64,000 nucleotides of DNA, taken from assembly GCA_022393335.1 (NCBI GenBank), contig JAJEKB010000359.1, positions 17,686 through 81,685 on the forward strand. The letters run 5' to 3'. Positions within the stretch are counted from its first letter, which is position 1. Every line of letters starts with the position of its first letter. The notes under the pieces are model-generated. The model made no database searches. It was given only the letters and a program-made list of their open reading frames with translations, and had not been told where the DNA came from. The position numbers and the translations under genes were made by a program. Positions 63,770-64,000 of this stretch are shown piece by piece. This DNA is from Macrotrachela quadricornifera. Taxonomy: Eukaryota; Rotifera; Eurotatoria; Philodinida; Philodinidae.

Positions 63770-64000
63770 ATGGATGCACAGGTATATGATGATCCATTGC
63801 TCAATACTAACCATCATTTTGGCTATCATTCGATATGATTAAATATAGTTGCTACTAACGACTTTATAATTGATTTTTAGTTATTAACTAATACTTCAAT
63901 TTTTACATTGACTGCTAATGATAACATGATGAAACTAATCATTAATATATATATATATATATATTTTTTATATATAGAGGCCACCAACACCAAATACGTC
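63770..64000 (+). CDS. Possible start of a further gene, cut by window edge
   Basis: ATGGATGCACAG (63770-63781) is followed by GTATATG, a usable donor. Near the window end ATATATAG (to 63977) precedes AGGCCACCAACACC. Spliced, this reads MDAQRPPTPNT and stays open to the edge; shifting the acceptor by two bases gives another open frame. The acceptor-like GTTTTAG before the ATG is like those before other starts here. Too little is present to identify a product. Confidence 0.3.
63944..63964. repeat. (AT)n microsatellite
   Basis: Short AT dinucleotide run near the right edge, inside the proposed first intron of the partial gene. Confidence 0.8.

Noticed and set aside
1..64000. CRISPR arrays, prokaryotic operons or phage genes
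   Set aside because: No regularly spaced identical repeats; all firm genes are intron-containing metazoan genes.

Overview
This is a eukaryotic, very AT-rich window. Genes are built from many exons joined by short GT-AG introns, mostly 48-70 bp, with a few introns of 0.6-2.4 kb. The protein set is metazoan: a USP24-type deubiquitinase, SEC24C/D, TRPM, barrier-to-autointegration factor, a claudin/PMP22-type tetraspan, a Ly6 protein, an Ig-superfamily receptor and a BRCA1/BARD1-type BRCT protein. A decayed gene at about 34.1-35.1 kb resembles the large NAD:arginine ADP-ribosyltransferase family that I associate with bdelloid rotifers. With the base composition and intron style, this makes a bdelloid rotifer (Rotaria-like) the best guess. 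The organism call is inference.

Layout. 1-1.75 kb: no supported gene. 1.76-2.4 kb (-): claudin-like four-pass membrane protein. 2.4-6.4 kb: no gene seen. 6.4-22.35 kb (-): a USP24 orthologue in about 21 exons, with an N-terminal UBA-like domain, a central ubiquitin-like domain and a complete catalytic domain; one large intron holds a fold-back repeat. 22.35-25.5 kb: intergenic, with microsatellites. 25.5-29.7 kb (+): Ig-domain single-pass receptor with a proline-rich tail. 30.1-32.8 kb (+): tandem-BRCT protein. 34.1-35.1 kb (+): ADP-ribosyltransferase pseudogene. 36.6-42.0 kb (+): SEC24C/D COPII coat subunit. 42.5-42.7 kb: a small, intact-looking hAT-type MITE with an 8-bp target duplication. 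42.7-53.5 kb: gene-poor and repeat-rich, with a degenerate repeat block, a GC-richer pseudogene-like island and a 1.3-kb near-complete palindrome. 53.5-55.2 kb (-): Ly6 protein and two tandem BAF genes. 55.7-63.6 kb (+): TRPM channel in about 26 exons. 63.77 kb to the end (+): possible first exons of another gene.

These are housekeeping and signalling genes (protein turnover, ER export, DNA repair and chromatin, ion conduction, cell surface). They do not form an operon or one pathway. The less ordinary content is in the mobile or palindromic elements, the duplicated BAF genes, the BRCT protein with no visible RING, and the GC-richer relic. I did not find a convincing new multi-gene system.
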